A DNA stretch of 64,000 bases from Persebacter sp965221835 (lineage in GTDB: Bacteria > Pseudomonadota > Gammaproteobacteria > Tethybacterales > Persebacteraceae). The stretch lies in contig OZ244916.1 in assembly GCA_965221835.1 (NCBI GenBank), positions 620,001 to 684,000 on the forward strand, read 5' to 3'. This document shows, one piece after another, positions 35,726-44,436 of the stretch. The position numbers and the translations under genes were made by a program. The notes beneath the pieces are model-generated. The model was not told where the DNA came from and ran no database searches. It was given only the letters and a program-made list of their open reading frames with translations. Every line of letters starts with the position of its first letter. Within the stretch, counting starts at the first letter, position 1.

Positions 35726-36352
35726 ATCATAATCCACACCCGCCCAAATGGGCGGGTGAATACTGACGAATTTCGAGTTGTGTGTGCGGCTGTTTCAATC
35801 CACACCCGCCCAAATGGACGGGTGAATGTTGGATAATCACATTCCCGACACTTTTGAGTTTCAATCCACACCCGCCCAAATGGACGGGTGAATCCACGAA
35901 GTCGCAGGGATATGAATCCAACGGTTTCAATCCACACCCGCCCAAATGGACGGGTGAATGACGAAATAAAACTCAAGCATCCGGTCTATGTTTCAATCCA
36001 CACCCGCCCAAATGGACGGGTGAATCGGCAGTACGGTTGTTATAACTTCGGCATTGTTTCAATCCACACCCGCCCAAATGGACGGGTGAATTTCGGCGGC
36101 AGAGTCCTCATCTTGTTCTCGTTTCAATCCACACCCGCCCAAATGGACGGGTGAATGGCGGCGGCGGTTTTTCCTTGATTTTATCGTTTCAATCCACACC
36201 CGCCCAAATGGACGGGTGAATCAATTTCCTTCAATGCCATTTTCATATTGTGTTTCAATCCACACCCGCCCAAATGGACGGGTGAATAAAACCCGAATAT
36301 GAAGCGGGTTTTCTTTGTTTCAATCCACACCCGCCCAAATGGACGGGTGAAT
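35726..36352 (-). CRISPR. Type I-C CRISPR array, 10 repeats and 9 spacers
   Basis: Ten 36-bp repeats start at 35726, 35792, 35858, 35924, 35990, 36056, 36121, 36186, 36252 and 36317. Spacers are 29 or 30 bp, so the pitch is 65-66 bp. Read on the minus strand each repeat begins ATTCACCCGTCC, folds as an ACCCGTCC/GGGCGGGT hairpin and ends GTGGATTGAAAC, the I-C signature. The copy at 35726-35761 is degenerate (GTTTC lost, one A-to-G change), marking the leader-distal end, so transcription runs leftward like the cas genes. Classical I-C repeats are 32 bp with 34-bp spacers; here the same pitch is kept but the repeat is 4 bp longer. Confidence 0.97.
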
Positions 36353-36415
36353 AGCAAAATGTTAAAGATCTGTTAATTCGCTTTTTTGCGAATAATCGGC
36401 GAATTAAAATTACTG
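36353..36415 (-). promoter_or_regulatory. CRISPR leader
   Basis: The AT-rich 63 bp between the cas7 stop and the first intact repeat. It includes a small inverted repeat ATTCGC/GCGAAT around AAAAA. No open frame. Position next to intact repeats and opposite the decayed repeat marks it as the leader. Confidence 0.65.
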
Positions 36416-37310
36416 TTATTTTAACCAATCTTCCAGCGTTACGCCCCAACTTTTCGGCGGCGTTTCGGCGGATACTTCAAAATCGGAAAAAGAACGCGGC
36501 GGCGCGGCGGCGTTTTTGCGCGCTACTTTTACCAAATCAAATAACTGATGCGCCGGTCTGTTGCCGAGTTTGCCATCGTGCTTAAAAACATACAAACCGC
36601 GGACGGACATCATCCCGCGCGCCGCCGAACGGTCGTGTTCAAACATATTCCGCAACGCCTCCCAAAACAACGCCAAATCTTCATCGGAAAAACCGATCCG
36701 CCGCCAAATGCGCCGAAATAAATCCGTGCGCGCGATACAGCGAATATGGAATCGTGTGCTTCCGCCCCATCGTCCGATTGTCGCCGCTTTGTTTTTGCGC
36801 CTCCTTTTCGGTGGTGACCGCCATCCGCGTAATGGAATGTTCCAGCGAAACAATCGGCGCAACCGAACGCGCAAAAGTCATCTGCACCGGTCCGCGCACC
36901 TGTCCGCAATTGACGCCGGTGGACATCACCGCGCCGAAAGTGCGAATGTCGTAAAAATTGCCGCACATCCATTTGCGGAGATTTTTCGGTTCCCTTTCCG
37001 TTTTTGTCAACGCGTCATGGGCGCGCTGGTGTTGATTGTTCAGCACTGCCTTTTCTTTTACATAAATTTCATGGCGCGGCGACTCGCCGATTTTATAACT
37101 CTTCGGCTTGCCGTCCGCTTCGTCTTCCGCAAACTTCATTTCCACATAGTTGCGAATTTTGCGTTTCAGGCATACATCGGTTACCAGCCCGTCGCCGGTT
37201 TCCGCGTCTATGCGCGGGTGATTTCCCGCATCGGGGTCGCCGTTCGGATTGCCGTCCAGCACATCAAAAAGCAATACAAAATCATGCCGGTTTTGGATGG
37301 GATTATTCAT
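36416..37310 (-). pseudogene. cas7: Cas7 (Csd2), type I-C backbone subunit, broken by a +1 frameshift
   Basis: The first frame (37310 to about 36703) encodes about 200 residues of Cas7: RHDFVLLFDVLDGNPNGDPD, the conserved MSTG-type loop, TMGRKHTIPYSLYRAHGFIS. It then hits TGA at about 36681. The second frame (about 36702 to 36416) continues the family sequence as IGFSDEDLALFWEALRNMF to the normal C-terminus. Removing one G from the run at about 36697-36706 fuses them to about 297 residues, the usual length. Options are a true mutation, a sequencing error, or a +1 slip on TTT-TTC just before the stop. The start has a strong AAAGGAG site and overlaps cas8c by 8 bp. Cas7 coats the crRNA, so loss would disable interference. 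Confidence 0.85.
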
Positions 37311-39066
37311 TGTTATTCTCCTTTTTTGTGAAAAAATTCTGCCGCTGATGATAGTAGCCGAGGGCAAACAGCCCCTGCTCCTGCATTGTCAGTTGCGGCG
37401 GGAAATTGGCGAGTTTGCACATAATTTCGCCGACGGTTTTTTGGCGATTGACGGCAAGCCCGGGTTTGGCGTCTTTTAGTTTACTCAGATGGTGTTGGTG
37501 CAATTTTATCAGCGCGGGAAATGCCGCACCCGGCGACGATGACGCCGCACCGTAATAGCGGTCGCGAATGGTGGCGTTTATGCCGGGATTCGCGTCTTCT
37601 TGCAATTTTTCCAGCGCGGCAAACAACGCGCCCAGCCAATACCCCGGCGATTTAACTTCCGGATCCAGTTTCATATCAATCTCCTTGTTGAGTTGCAAAG
37701 CGGGCGGCAATTGTTCCGCCCGATAAAATCGGTTTATGCAACCGCGCAAAAGCGCGGCGCGGTCCGGCGAAACATTTTCGCGTCGTTCCCCGTATTTTAC
37801 GCCCGCGCGGCAACGATTGACCGCCGCCAGAAATGCCGTGCGCGGATACGGCGAATTTTGCAATATCGCCTGCATCATTTCGCCGCCCAAATTGGGCGGG
37901 ATATTGTCCGCCTTGCCTTGCACCGCCGTGGCAACCAGCAAACGAAATAGCCCCGGCGGGCGGGAGTCGTCCGCGCCGTCAATTTTAATGTCGTCAAAAT
38001 GCCGCCGAATTCTTTCCGCAACATCTCCTACCGTTCCGTCGTGCCAAAAACGCACCGTCAACCGCACGCGATTCGCCCACAATCCCAGCACATAAAACGG
38101 CAAATCGCCTTCCGCGGCGTATGTTTTTCCGCTTCGGGGCGATTCGTACAATTTTTTCACCGCGGCAGTCCGGCGGTCGGGATTGTCTTCGGATGCGCCG
38201 CCAAATAAAACGCTAAAATCGGTTTCCAGTAGCGCGTCCTTTCCCGCCCAAAACACGGCGGTAGAATCGCCGACCTTGATTTTTTGTTCGCCAGTCAGCA
38301 GCATATTTAACGCGGCGGTGTATTTGTACATTGTCGCTTTTCCCACGGACGCATTTTTTGCCTTTGTTTTGCCGTACGAATTAAACGCCGATTGCTTAAA
38401 CGCGATAACTCCCGCGCCCGCCCCCGCACCGTTCACGCCGCGCACCGCGTTGTGCATATCCGGTATTTCGTCTTCGTCTCCGGAAATAATGCACCGTCCG
38501 TCCGGTTTCGCCGCCGCGCCGACATTTCGTTTTATTTCCGCCGCAACCGGCGGCGAATCGGAAACTATCGCATAATCCGAATTTGCCAACTGAAACGACA
38601 AATACGCCAGACGCAAACGTTCATCACAAATTTCCGCCCACATCGGATCGCCGCGCACCGCGTCCATATCGGGATTTTGCAGAAACGCGACAACCGCGCG
38701 AACGCCCGAATCTTCGGCGACACTCTCCGGAATTTGCGTTTGTATTTTCCGCAAAAAACTTTCGCGGCGTTTTTTTGATACGGCGGCGGATGTGCCGCCG
38801 ACTCCGAAAATATATTCCAAATTGTCGTACAATAAATTCGGATTTATCGCGCTTCCGCCGCGACACGACGGTTTAATTGCAACTCTAACCGTATACTTCC
38901 CGCCGCGGTCTTTCGCATCGGCGCGGGTATCCTTAAAACCGGCAAACTCGCCGCTTTCGTTCAACACAATCAAAAACGGAATTGGTTGATGTTCAAATCC
39001 CAGCGGCGGCATTTCGCCGCGCAACATTTTGCGGTCGTAATATTCCGTCAACGCGCGAACAGTCAT
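37303..39066 (-). CDS. cas8c: Cas8c (Csd1), type I-C Cascade large subunit
   Basis: The 587-residue protein begins MTVRALTEYYDRK and has the family sequence GFEHQPIPFLIVLNESGEF in its first 45 residues. It recognises the PAM and, in I-C, an internally translated fragment of its 3' region can serve as the small subunit Cas11c. It overlaps cas5 by 4 bp upstream and cas7 by 8 bp downstream. No interruption. Confidence 0.95.
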   Translation of the reverse strand: MTVRALTEYYDRKMLRGEMPPLGFEHQPIPFLIVLNESGEFAGFKDTRADAKDRGGKYTVRVAIKPSCRGGSAINPNLLYDNLEYIFGVGGTSAAVSKKRRESFLRKIQTQIPESVAEDSGVRAVVAFLQNPDMDAVRGDPMWAEICDERLRLAYLSFQLANSDYAIVSDSPPVAAEIKRNVGAAAKPDGRCIISGDEDEIPDMHNAVRGVNGAGAGAGVIAFKQSAFNSYGKTKAKNASVGKATMYKYTAALNMLLTGEQKIKVGDSTAVFWAGKDALLETDFSVLFGGASEDNPDRRTAAVKKLYESPRSGKTYAAEGDLPFYVLGLWANRVRLTVRFWHDGTVGDVAERIRRHFDDIKIDGADDSRPPGLFRLLVATAVQGKADNIPPNLGGEMMQAILQNSPYPRTAFLAAVNRCRAGVKYGERRENVSPDRAALLRGCINRFYRAEQLPPALQLNKEIDMKLDPEVKSPGYWLGALFAALEKLQEDANPGINATIRDRYYGAASSSPGAAFPALIKLHQHHLSKLKDAKPGLAVNRQKTVGEIMCKLANFPPQLTMQEQGLFALGYYHQRQNFFTKKENNNE

Positions 39067-39713
39067 TTGCGAATTTCCGCGCTATCGGGCGGCGGCAGAT
39101 GAATCACGCCGTTTTGCATTTTCGCCCGAAACATCATCGGTTTCATTTCATCGGCAAAATCAATGTCGTACAACATAAATCCCAAATCGCGGGAGTCGTC
39201 AATCGCCGCCCGTGCCGCCGCTTTCGTTCCCGGCGTTGCCAGACAAAACGCCGCCGAAAATTCGCGACATCCCAAATACGGCTGATTAAAACACTGCCCT
39301 TTTTCCGCCCGCCGCGCAAATATTTCGGCGAATTTAACAATGCCGTCGCCCTCGCCCGCCTTGTCGGTCAATTGCAACCGCGCATGCAAACGATACGCCA
39401 CATCGCGCAAAAACAATCCCGCCCGCTGTTGCCGGTCTTCTTCCACATAAATTCCGCAACCCGCTTTGGACGGCGGACGCGCAACACTCCCCACTTCGTT
39501 GCGGCGAAGATTAATCCACCGAATCGGTTTTAGTACTTCAATTTTTTCGGGAATCCACCTGATTGCCGGTTTCCACATAATCGCCTCAAAAATCGCCCGC
39601 GCCGCGGACGGAGTCATCACATCATAAGAAACGCGTTCCACTTTCATTTCCGGGCGCGTAAAGCAGGCAAAATCGCCCCAAACTTTCAGGCAAAAAGACG
39701 GCGACGATTTCAT
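39063..39713 (-). CDS. cas5: Cas5c (Cas5d), type I-C crRNA-processing subunit
   Basis: A 216-residue RAMP protein: LKVWGDFACFTRPEMKVERVSYDV at the N-terminus (read in two parts), then WINLRRNEV and the C-terminal CREFSAAF segment. In I-C systems Cas5 cuts the pre-crRNA in place of Cas6. Eight bp separate it from cas3. A TATAAT overlapping the cas3 stop lies seven bases before the ATG, so cas5-cas8c-cas7 may have its own leaderless transcript. Confidence 0.94.
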   Translation of the reverse strand: MKSSPSFCLKVWGDFACFTRPEMKVERVSYDVMTPSAARAIFEAIMWKPAIRWIPEKIEVLKPIRWINLRRNEVGSVARPPSKAGCGIYVEEDRQQRAGLFLRDVAYRLHARLQLTDKAGEGDGIVKFAEIFARRAEKGQCFNQPYLGCREFSAAFCLATPGTKAAARAAIDDSRDLGFMLYDIDFADEMKPMMFRAKMQNGVIHLPPPDSAEIRK

Positions 39714-39720
39714 AACCGCG

Positions 39721-39726
39721 ATTATA
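39721..39726 (-). promoter_or_regulatory. Possible internal -10 box for cas5-cas8c-cas7
   Basis: TATAAT on the minus strand formed by the last codons of cas3, seven bases before the cas5 ATG. The spacing matches the leaderless promoters elsewhere. Confidence 0.4.
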
Positions 39727-41986
39727 CTCCGCCCCGCCCGGGAATCGCAAACCCCGTTTCGTCCGAATAATTCGCCGCGCCCGATTCCGTCAGCACAAAA
39801 ACGCCCGCCGTCAATTCTTCTATTTCGCCGCGACCGCGCATTTCGTCAAAATCTTTTTCCGGCACAGAAACCGAAAACCGTTGCAACCCGCGCATCGTTG
39901 CACGCAAACGCGCACCTTCCGCCATCTGCAACGTTTTCCGCATTTTTTCGGAACCGGTATACCAAACGATAACCGGAATTTTTCCGTCTTCTTCAATAAA
40001 CCGGAACTTCGCCGCCGCATCCCGAAATTGCATCTCGTCCGAACTCAACAGCCGGGAAATTCCTTTGTCATCAAAATTGCGAATATCCCGATACAACAAT
40101 TCAAAATAGCGGCGAAACTTGTCCGGCGTAAACATATCGTCGTCCGCGGCGAACAATTGCCGCATTTCTTGCACGACCTGCCACCCCTGACGGATAAAAC
40201 CCGGCGGCGGTATTTTCGGCGGCATAAACACGCGCAACTCGCCGCCGTCCGGCAATTTTCCTTCGCGGTTGCATCTTCCCGCCGCCTGCGCAATAGAATC
40301 CAATCCCGCCAGCGCGCGCCAGACGACCGGAAAATCAATATCCACGCCCGCCTCTATCAATGTCGTACTGACGACAATCACTGGTTCGTTATTTTTCAAT
40401 CGCGCCTTGATTTTTGCAATTTGTCGCGCGCGATGTTCGCCGCACATCAGCGCGGACAAATGAAAACATTCGGCGGCACCCCGTCCGATTGCGGACATTC
40501 GCGCCTTCGTTTTTTCGTACAAATCGCGGCACTCGTTCCGGCTGTTGACGATGCAAAGCGCGGATTTGTTTTCGCAAAGTTTTACGGCGATTTCGTCCCA
40601 TTCCGTTTTTGACAAATCCCAGCGCGCGCGTACGCGCCGGAATTGGTCGCGGCGGAACAATGTTTCCGGCTGTTCGCAAACTTCGCGCGGCGCGCTGTTC
40701 AACGCCGCTTTCGCTTTCCGCAACGATTCCGCCCGAAACGCCGGTTGCGTAGCGGTGCAAAAAACAAAACTCGTTTTGTAAAACGCCGTCAATTCTTCAA
40801 TCGCCGCCAAAGTCGGCGCGATCAATTCCAGCGGCAACGTTTGCGCTTCGTCCAAAATAACGACCGAATCGGCGATGTTATGCAGTTTGCGACATTTCCC
40901 CGGCGCGGCGGCGAAAAGCGATTCAAAAAATTGCACATTCGTCGTAATGACAATCGGTGCGTCCCAATTTTCGGTTGCCAGCCGATTTTTGTACGCCGCG
41001 CGGCGCGCCTGTTCGTCTTCGGATTCTTCGCCGCGAATGTTGGAATGATGTTCCACGACATTGTCGTCGCCGAAAACGCCGCGAAAAATATCGGCGGTTT
41101 GTTCAATAATGGAAGTGAACGGAATGGCGTAAATAATTCGCCGTTTGCCGTGCGCCGCGGCATGCGCCAGCGCGAACGCCATGGACGACAATGTTTTGCC
41201 GCCGCCGGTCGGCACCGTGAAACTGAACAATCCCGGCGACTGTTCGCCCGCCGCAACGCATTGCGTCAAAATGTCGGCGCGGATTTTGTCAATCGCCGTT
41301 TTTTCCGCGTCCGTCTTAAAACCTTTCATATAGCCGTCAAACTTTTCGCGCAACGCGGAAATTTCCGCATAATCGCCGCGCACCGGCGGAACAGGCGAAG
41401 AAGATTTTTCCGCATGCAACCGGTCGGCATCCACCAAACACGAAAACAACATTCGCGTCCACAAAGAAAGTCGAATCCAAGAAGGGGCGTTTTCATGTCC
41501 GGTGTTGCGGCGCAAACACGCCAAACCGGGAATTGTCGCGTTGCGCACAAATTCGGGAAAATGTTTCTCGTTTTTGCGCGCCTTATCCAGCCATTCGCCT
41601 TCGCGGAAAATTCGTTCTTCCAAACTCGCGCCTTTCGCATCGCCGTCTCCGCAATTCGGCAAGCCGGTGTGATGTCCGAAAATGACAAACGACAACAACT
41701 TCGCCGCGCATTTTTCTTCCGCATTTTTTGCGAGAAAGTTTTGCGCGTACAATCCGCCCGCCGAGGAATGTTTAATTTTTCCGCGCGGCGCATTAATTTC
41801 GCCGCGTAAATATTGTTGAAACTCATCGCCGTATTTGCCGAGGTCGTGCAATCGCCCCGCCAACGTCGCCCATTCTTTCGCGCCAAAAACGGCGGCAAAT
41901 CCTCCCGCATTTTTACCGACCGAATTTAAATGTTCCGCCAAATCGCATTTGGTGTTTTCGGAAAAATGCGAAAAAAATGTTTTCAC
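39722..41986 (-). CDS. cas3: Cas3, HD nuclease-helicase
   Basis: A 754-residue type I effector. The N-terminal HD nuclease has H17-like EHL and LAGRLHDLGKYGDEF; the helicase has Walker A PTGGGKTLSSM, DEAQTLP and the motif VI region AAGRCNREGK. Cas3 unwinds and degrades the DNA bound by Cascade. The start is GTG at 41986, four bases after the mpl stop, with no Shine-Dalgarno site. It is thus the distal part of the yafS-rnhA-dnaQ-mpl run. Complete and intact. Confidence 0.94.
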   Translation of the reverse strand: MKTFFSHFSENTKCDLAEHLNSVGKNAGGFAAVFGAKEWATLAGRLHDLGKYGDEFQQYLRGEINAPRGKIKHSSAGGLYAQNFLAKNAEEKCAAKLLSFVIFGHHTGLPNCGDGDAKGASLEERIFREGEWLDKARKNEKHFPEFVRNATIPGLACLRRNTGHENAPSWIRLSLWTRMLFSCLVDADRLHAEKSSSPVPPVRGDYAEISALREKFDGYMKGFKTDAEKTAIDKIRADILTQCVAAGEQSPGLFSFTVPTGGGKTLSSMAFALAHAAAHGKRRIIYAIPFTSIIEQTADIFRGVFGDDNVVEHHSNIRGEESEDEQARRAAYKNRLATENWDAPIVITTNVQFFESLFAAAPGKCRKLHNIADSVVILDEAQTLPLELIAPTLAAIEELTAFYKTSFVFCTATQPAFRAESLRKAKAALNSAPREVCEQPETLFRRDQFRRVRARWDLSKTEWDEIAVKLCENKSALCIVNSRNECRDLYEKTKARMSAIGRGAAECFHLSALMCGEHRARQIAKIKARLKNNEPVIVVSTTLIEAGVDIDFPVVWRALAGLDSIAQAAGRCNREGKLPDGGELRVFMPPKIPPPGFIRQGWQVVQEMRQLFAADDDMFTPDKFRRYFELLYRDIRNFDDKGISRLLSSDEMQFRDAAAKFRFIEEDGKIPVIVWYTGSEKMRKTLQMAEGARLRATMRGLQRFSVSVPEKDFDEMRGRGEIEELTAGVFVLTESGAANYSDETGFAIPGRGGV

Positions 41987-41990
41987 TTTT

Positions 41991-43328
41991 TTAGATGTTT
42001 TTCACCATTTCCGCCACGGTTTGCGGGAGGTTGGCGAAGTCGCCGTTGGACATTAATATTATGCAGTCGTTTGTGCGGATTTCGTGGTGCAAGTAGTCGG
42101 CGGCGGTGGCGGCGGTCGGGAAAACTTTTGTTTTTTCGGGCGGCAGAAATGTCGCCAACCATTCTTGTTCTCCGACTGCGACAACTTTGTGTGCCGCAGC
42201 GAAAGCGTTCGGTAAACGCGCGCGCAATGCGCCCGCTTTCATCGTGTTGGAACGCGGTTCAAACACTGCGACAATTCGTTTTTGCGGATATTCCGCCGCC
42301 GCTGCTTCCAAAGTTTTGCGGTAGGCGGTCGGATGATGTGCGAAATCGTCGTAGACCAAAATTCCGTTCGCGTCTGCAAGTTTTTGCATTCGCCGCAACG
42401 GCGGACGAAATCCTTGCAAATAATCCGGCAGTTTGCGCACATCCGCTCCCGCATAATGTGCGGCGGCAGCGGCGGCGAGAATATTGTCGCGATTCGCTTC
42501 GCCGAACATCGGCGGAACAAACGCGCACATTTCTTCGCCGCGATAATAAACGCGCATTATTTTTCCGTCTTTGTCGCGTCTTTGCCATTCGCCGCCTTTT
42601 CCGAATTGCGACAGCGGCGAATATATTCCCGCCTTCGCCGCCGCGCGCAAATAACGCGAACGGGCGCGCATAATCACCCGCCCGTTGCCGGGAACGCAAC
42701 GCAACAAATAATGAAACTGTCGCGCGATTTCGTTTTCATTACGATAAATATCTGCGTGATCAAATTCTAAATTATTTAACAACGCGATGTGCGGGCGGTA
42801 ATGCAAAAACTTCGGACGTTTATCAAAAAACGCCGTGTCATATTCGTCCGCTTCAACTACAAACCATTCGGAATTGCCGCTGCGTGCGGAAACGCCGAAG
42901 TTTGGTGCGATTCCGCCTGCCAAAAATCCCGGCGACAAACCGGCGCGTTCCAAAATCCATGCCAGCAATGCTGTCGTTGTTGTTTTGCCGTGCGTGCCGG
43001 CAACCGCTAATACTTTTCTGTCGGCGAGAATATTTTCGCCAAGCCATTGCGCCGCCGAAATATACGGACGGCGTTCCGCCAACACCGATTCCACCAACGG
43101 ATTGCCGCGCGAAACCGCGTTGCCGACAATATACAAATCGGCGGGACGGTCAACGACTGTCGCCTCGTATCCTTCGTATAACTTCGCGCCCGATTGTCGC
43201 GCCGCATCGCCGAAAGGCGGATAAAATGCGCGGTCGCTGCCGCAAACAGTGAATCCTTTTTCCGCCGCCAGTTGTGCAACCCCCGCTCCCAATGCGCCGG
43301 CGATTCCGATGAAATGCAAATGTTTCAT
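41991..43328 (-). CDS. mpl: UDP-MurNAc:L-alanyl-gamma-D-glutamyl-meso-diaminopimelate ligase
   Basis: A 445-residue Mur ligase that recycles the murein tripeptide onto UDP-MurNAc. HFIGIAGALGAGVAQLA is the UDP-binding start, FYPPF the Mpl-specific loop (MurC lacks it), VAGTHGKTTTTALL the ATP loop, and DDFAHHPTAYRKTL the C-terminal domain. The ATG at 43328 overlaps the dnaQ stop as ATGA and is preferred to one three codons upstream. Fits with anmK as a murein-recycling pathway. Confidence 0.93.
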   Translation of the reverse strand: MKHLHFIGIAGALGAGVAQLAAEKGFTVCGSDRAFYPPFGDAARQSGAKLYEGYEATVVDRPADLYIVGNAVSRGNPLVESVLAERRPYISAAQWLGENILADRKVLAVAGTHGKTTTTALLAWILERAGLSPGFLAGGIAPNFGVSARSGNSEWFVVEADEYDTAFFDKRPKFLHYRPHIALLNNLEFDHADIYRNENEIARQFHYLLRCVPGNGRVIMRARSRYLRAAAKAGIYSPLSQFGKGGEWQRRDKDGKIMRVYYRGEEMCAFVPPMFGEANRDNILAAAAAAHYAGADVRKLPDYLQGFRPPLRRMQKLADANGILVYDDFAHHPTAYRKTLEAAAAEYPQKRIVAVFEPRSNTMKAGALRARLPNAFAAAHKVVAVGEQEWLATFLPPEKTKVFPTAATAADYLHHEIRTNDCIILMSNGDFANLPQTVAEMVKNI

Positions 43329-44002
43329 CGCCGCCAAAGCGGTTTGATTCCGGTATCTTTTTCCATCGCATCCAAAAATAATTCGTGTGCGGCAAGTTCT
43401 GTTGCAGACGGCGCGCGCGAAATAATTTTTTTCGCTTGCAAAATATCTTTTGCTTTTGCACCGCGCGACATACTCATCGCGATTTGTTCACGCGTCATTG
43501 CAAAATAAACTTGCGCCAAAAGACGGGCGTCCAAAAGCGCGCTGTGTGTTGTGCGTTCCGAATCGTCAACGCCGAAATGTTTGCATAAATCTTCCAAACG
43601 ATGATGCCGAAGTCCTTGGTTTTTTAGACGCGACATTTCCAAAGAACATGTTATTTTGCAAATATCTTCCAGCGGCGGCATTCCGCATATTTTAAATTCT
43701 GAATTTAAAAATCCTTTGTCAAAAGCGGCGTTGTGAATAATGACTTCGCCGCCTTGCAAAAAGTTTTGCAATTGTTCTGCAATTTCCGAAAAATCCGGTT
43801 TGTCCGCCAAAAACTCATCGGAAATGCCATGTACTTTTTTTGCGTCCGCATCAATAGCGCGATGCGGATTGCAGAAAAAATGTATACTTTCAAACGCGTT
43901 CGTGCGGCGGTCGGGATAGGTCAGGGCGACGACTTCCACGATGCGATGTCCGCGTTCCACTTCCAAACCGGTAGTTTCGGTATCCAAAAAAATTTGTCTC
44001 AT
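43325..44002 (-). CDS. dnaQ: DNA polymerase III epsilon subunit (3'-5' exonuclease)
   Basis: A 225-residue proofreading exonuclease with ExoI DTETTG at residues 7-12, ExoII HNAAFDKGFL and ExoIII HSALLDARLLA, the DnaQ-H family pattern. The start is the ATG at 44002, overlapping rnhA by 4 bp. The rnhA-dnaQ pair is conserved in gammaproteobacteria, though usually divergent in E. coli; here the two are co-oriented. Confidence 0.95.
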   Translation of the reverse strand: MRQIFLDTETTGLEVERGHRIVEVVALTYPDRRTNAFESIHFFCNPHRAIDADAKKVHGISDEFLADKPDFSEIAEQLQNFLQGGEVIIHNAAFDKGFLNSEFKICGMPPLEDICKITCSLEMSRLKNQGLRHHRLEDLCKHFGVDDSERTTHSALLDARLLAQVYFAMTREQIAMSMSRGAKAKDILQAKKIISRAPSATELAAHELFLDAMEKDTGIKPLWRR

Positions 44003-44436
44003 TGTTGTGCCGCCTCGCTTGCGCCCCGGTTTGCCAAATTGTCCGCCGCTTCGTTGCCGTCGTTGCCCGCATGCCCTTTCAGCCACCGCCATTCCACGCG
44101 ATGACGCATCGCTGCTTGTTTTAGCAACTTCCACAAATCTGCATTTTTTATCGGGCGTTTTTTGGCGTTGAGAAATCCGCGCCGTTCCCAATTCGGCAAC
44201 CATTCGGTAATTCCTTTTTGCAAGTACGCGGAATCGGTATACAACACCACTTCGCATTCGCGTTTTAACGATTCCAGCGCGCGAATTGCGGCGCACATTT
44301 CCATCCGATTGTTGGTTGTGTCGCGTTCGCCGCCGTACAATTCTTTTTTCGTTTCGCCCCAATACAATACCGCCCCCCAGCCGCCGGGACCGGGATTGCC
44401 TTTGCATGCGCCGTCCGTATAAATCACAACTTTCAT
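43999..44436 (-). CDS. rnhA: Ribonuclease HI
   Basis: A 145-residue enzyme degrading RNA in RNA-DNA hybrids. The acidic residues sit in YTDGACKGNPG (D8), NRMEM, YTDSAYL and near GNDGNEAAD. The start is the ATG at 44436. It overlaps the methyltransferase gene and dnaQ by 4 bp. Full length and intact. Confidence 0.96.
   Translation of the reverse strand: MKVVIYTDGACKGNPGPGGWGAVLYWGETKKELYGGERDTTNNRMEMCAAIRALESLKRECEVVLYTDSAYLQKGITEWLPNWERRGFLNAKKRPIKNADLWKLLKQAAMRHRVEWRWLKGHAGNDGNEAADNLANRGASEAAQQ

Noticed and set aside
36416..36874. Separate 152-codon gene downstream of cas7
   Set aside because: Only its last ~94 codons look like protein, and they are the missing C-terminus of Cas7, so it is one frameshifted gene.
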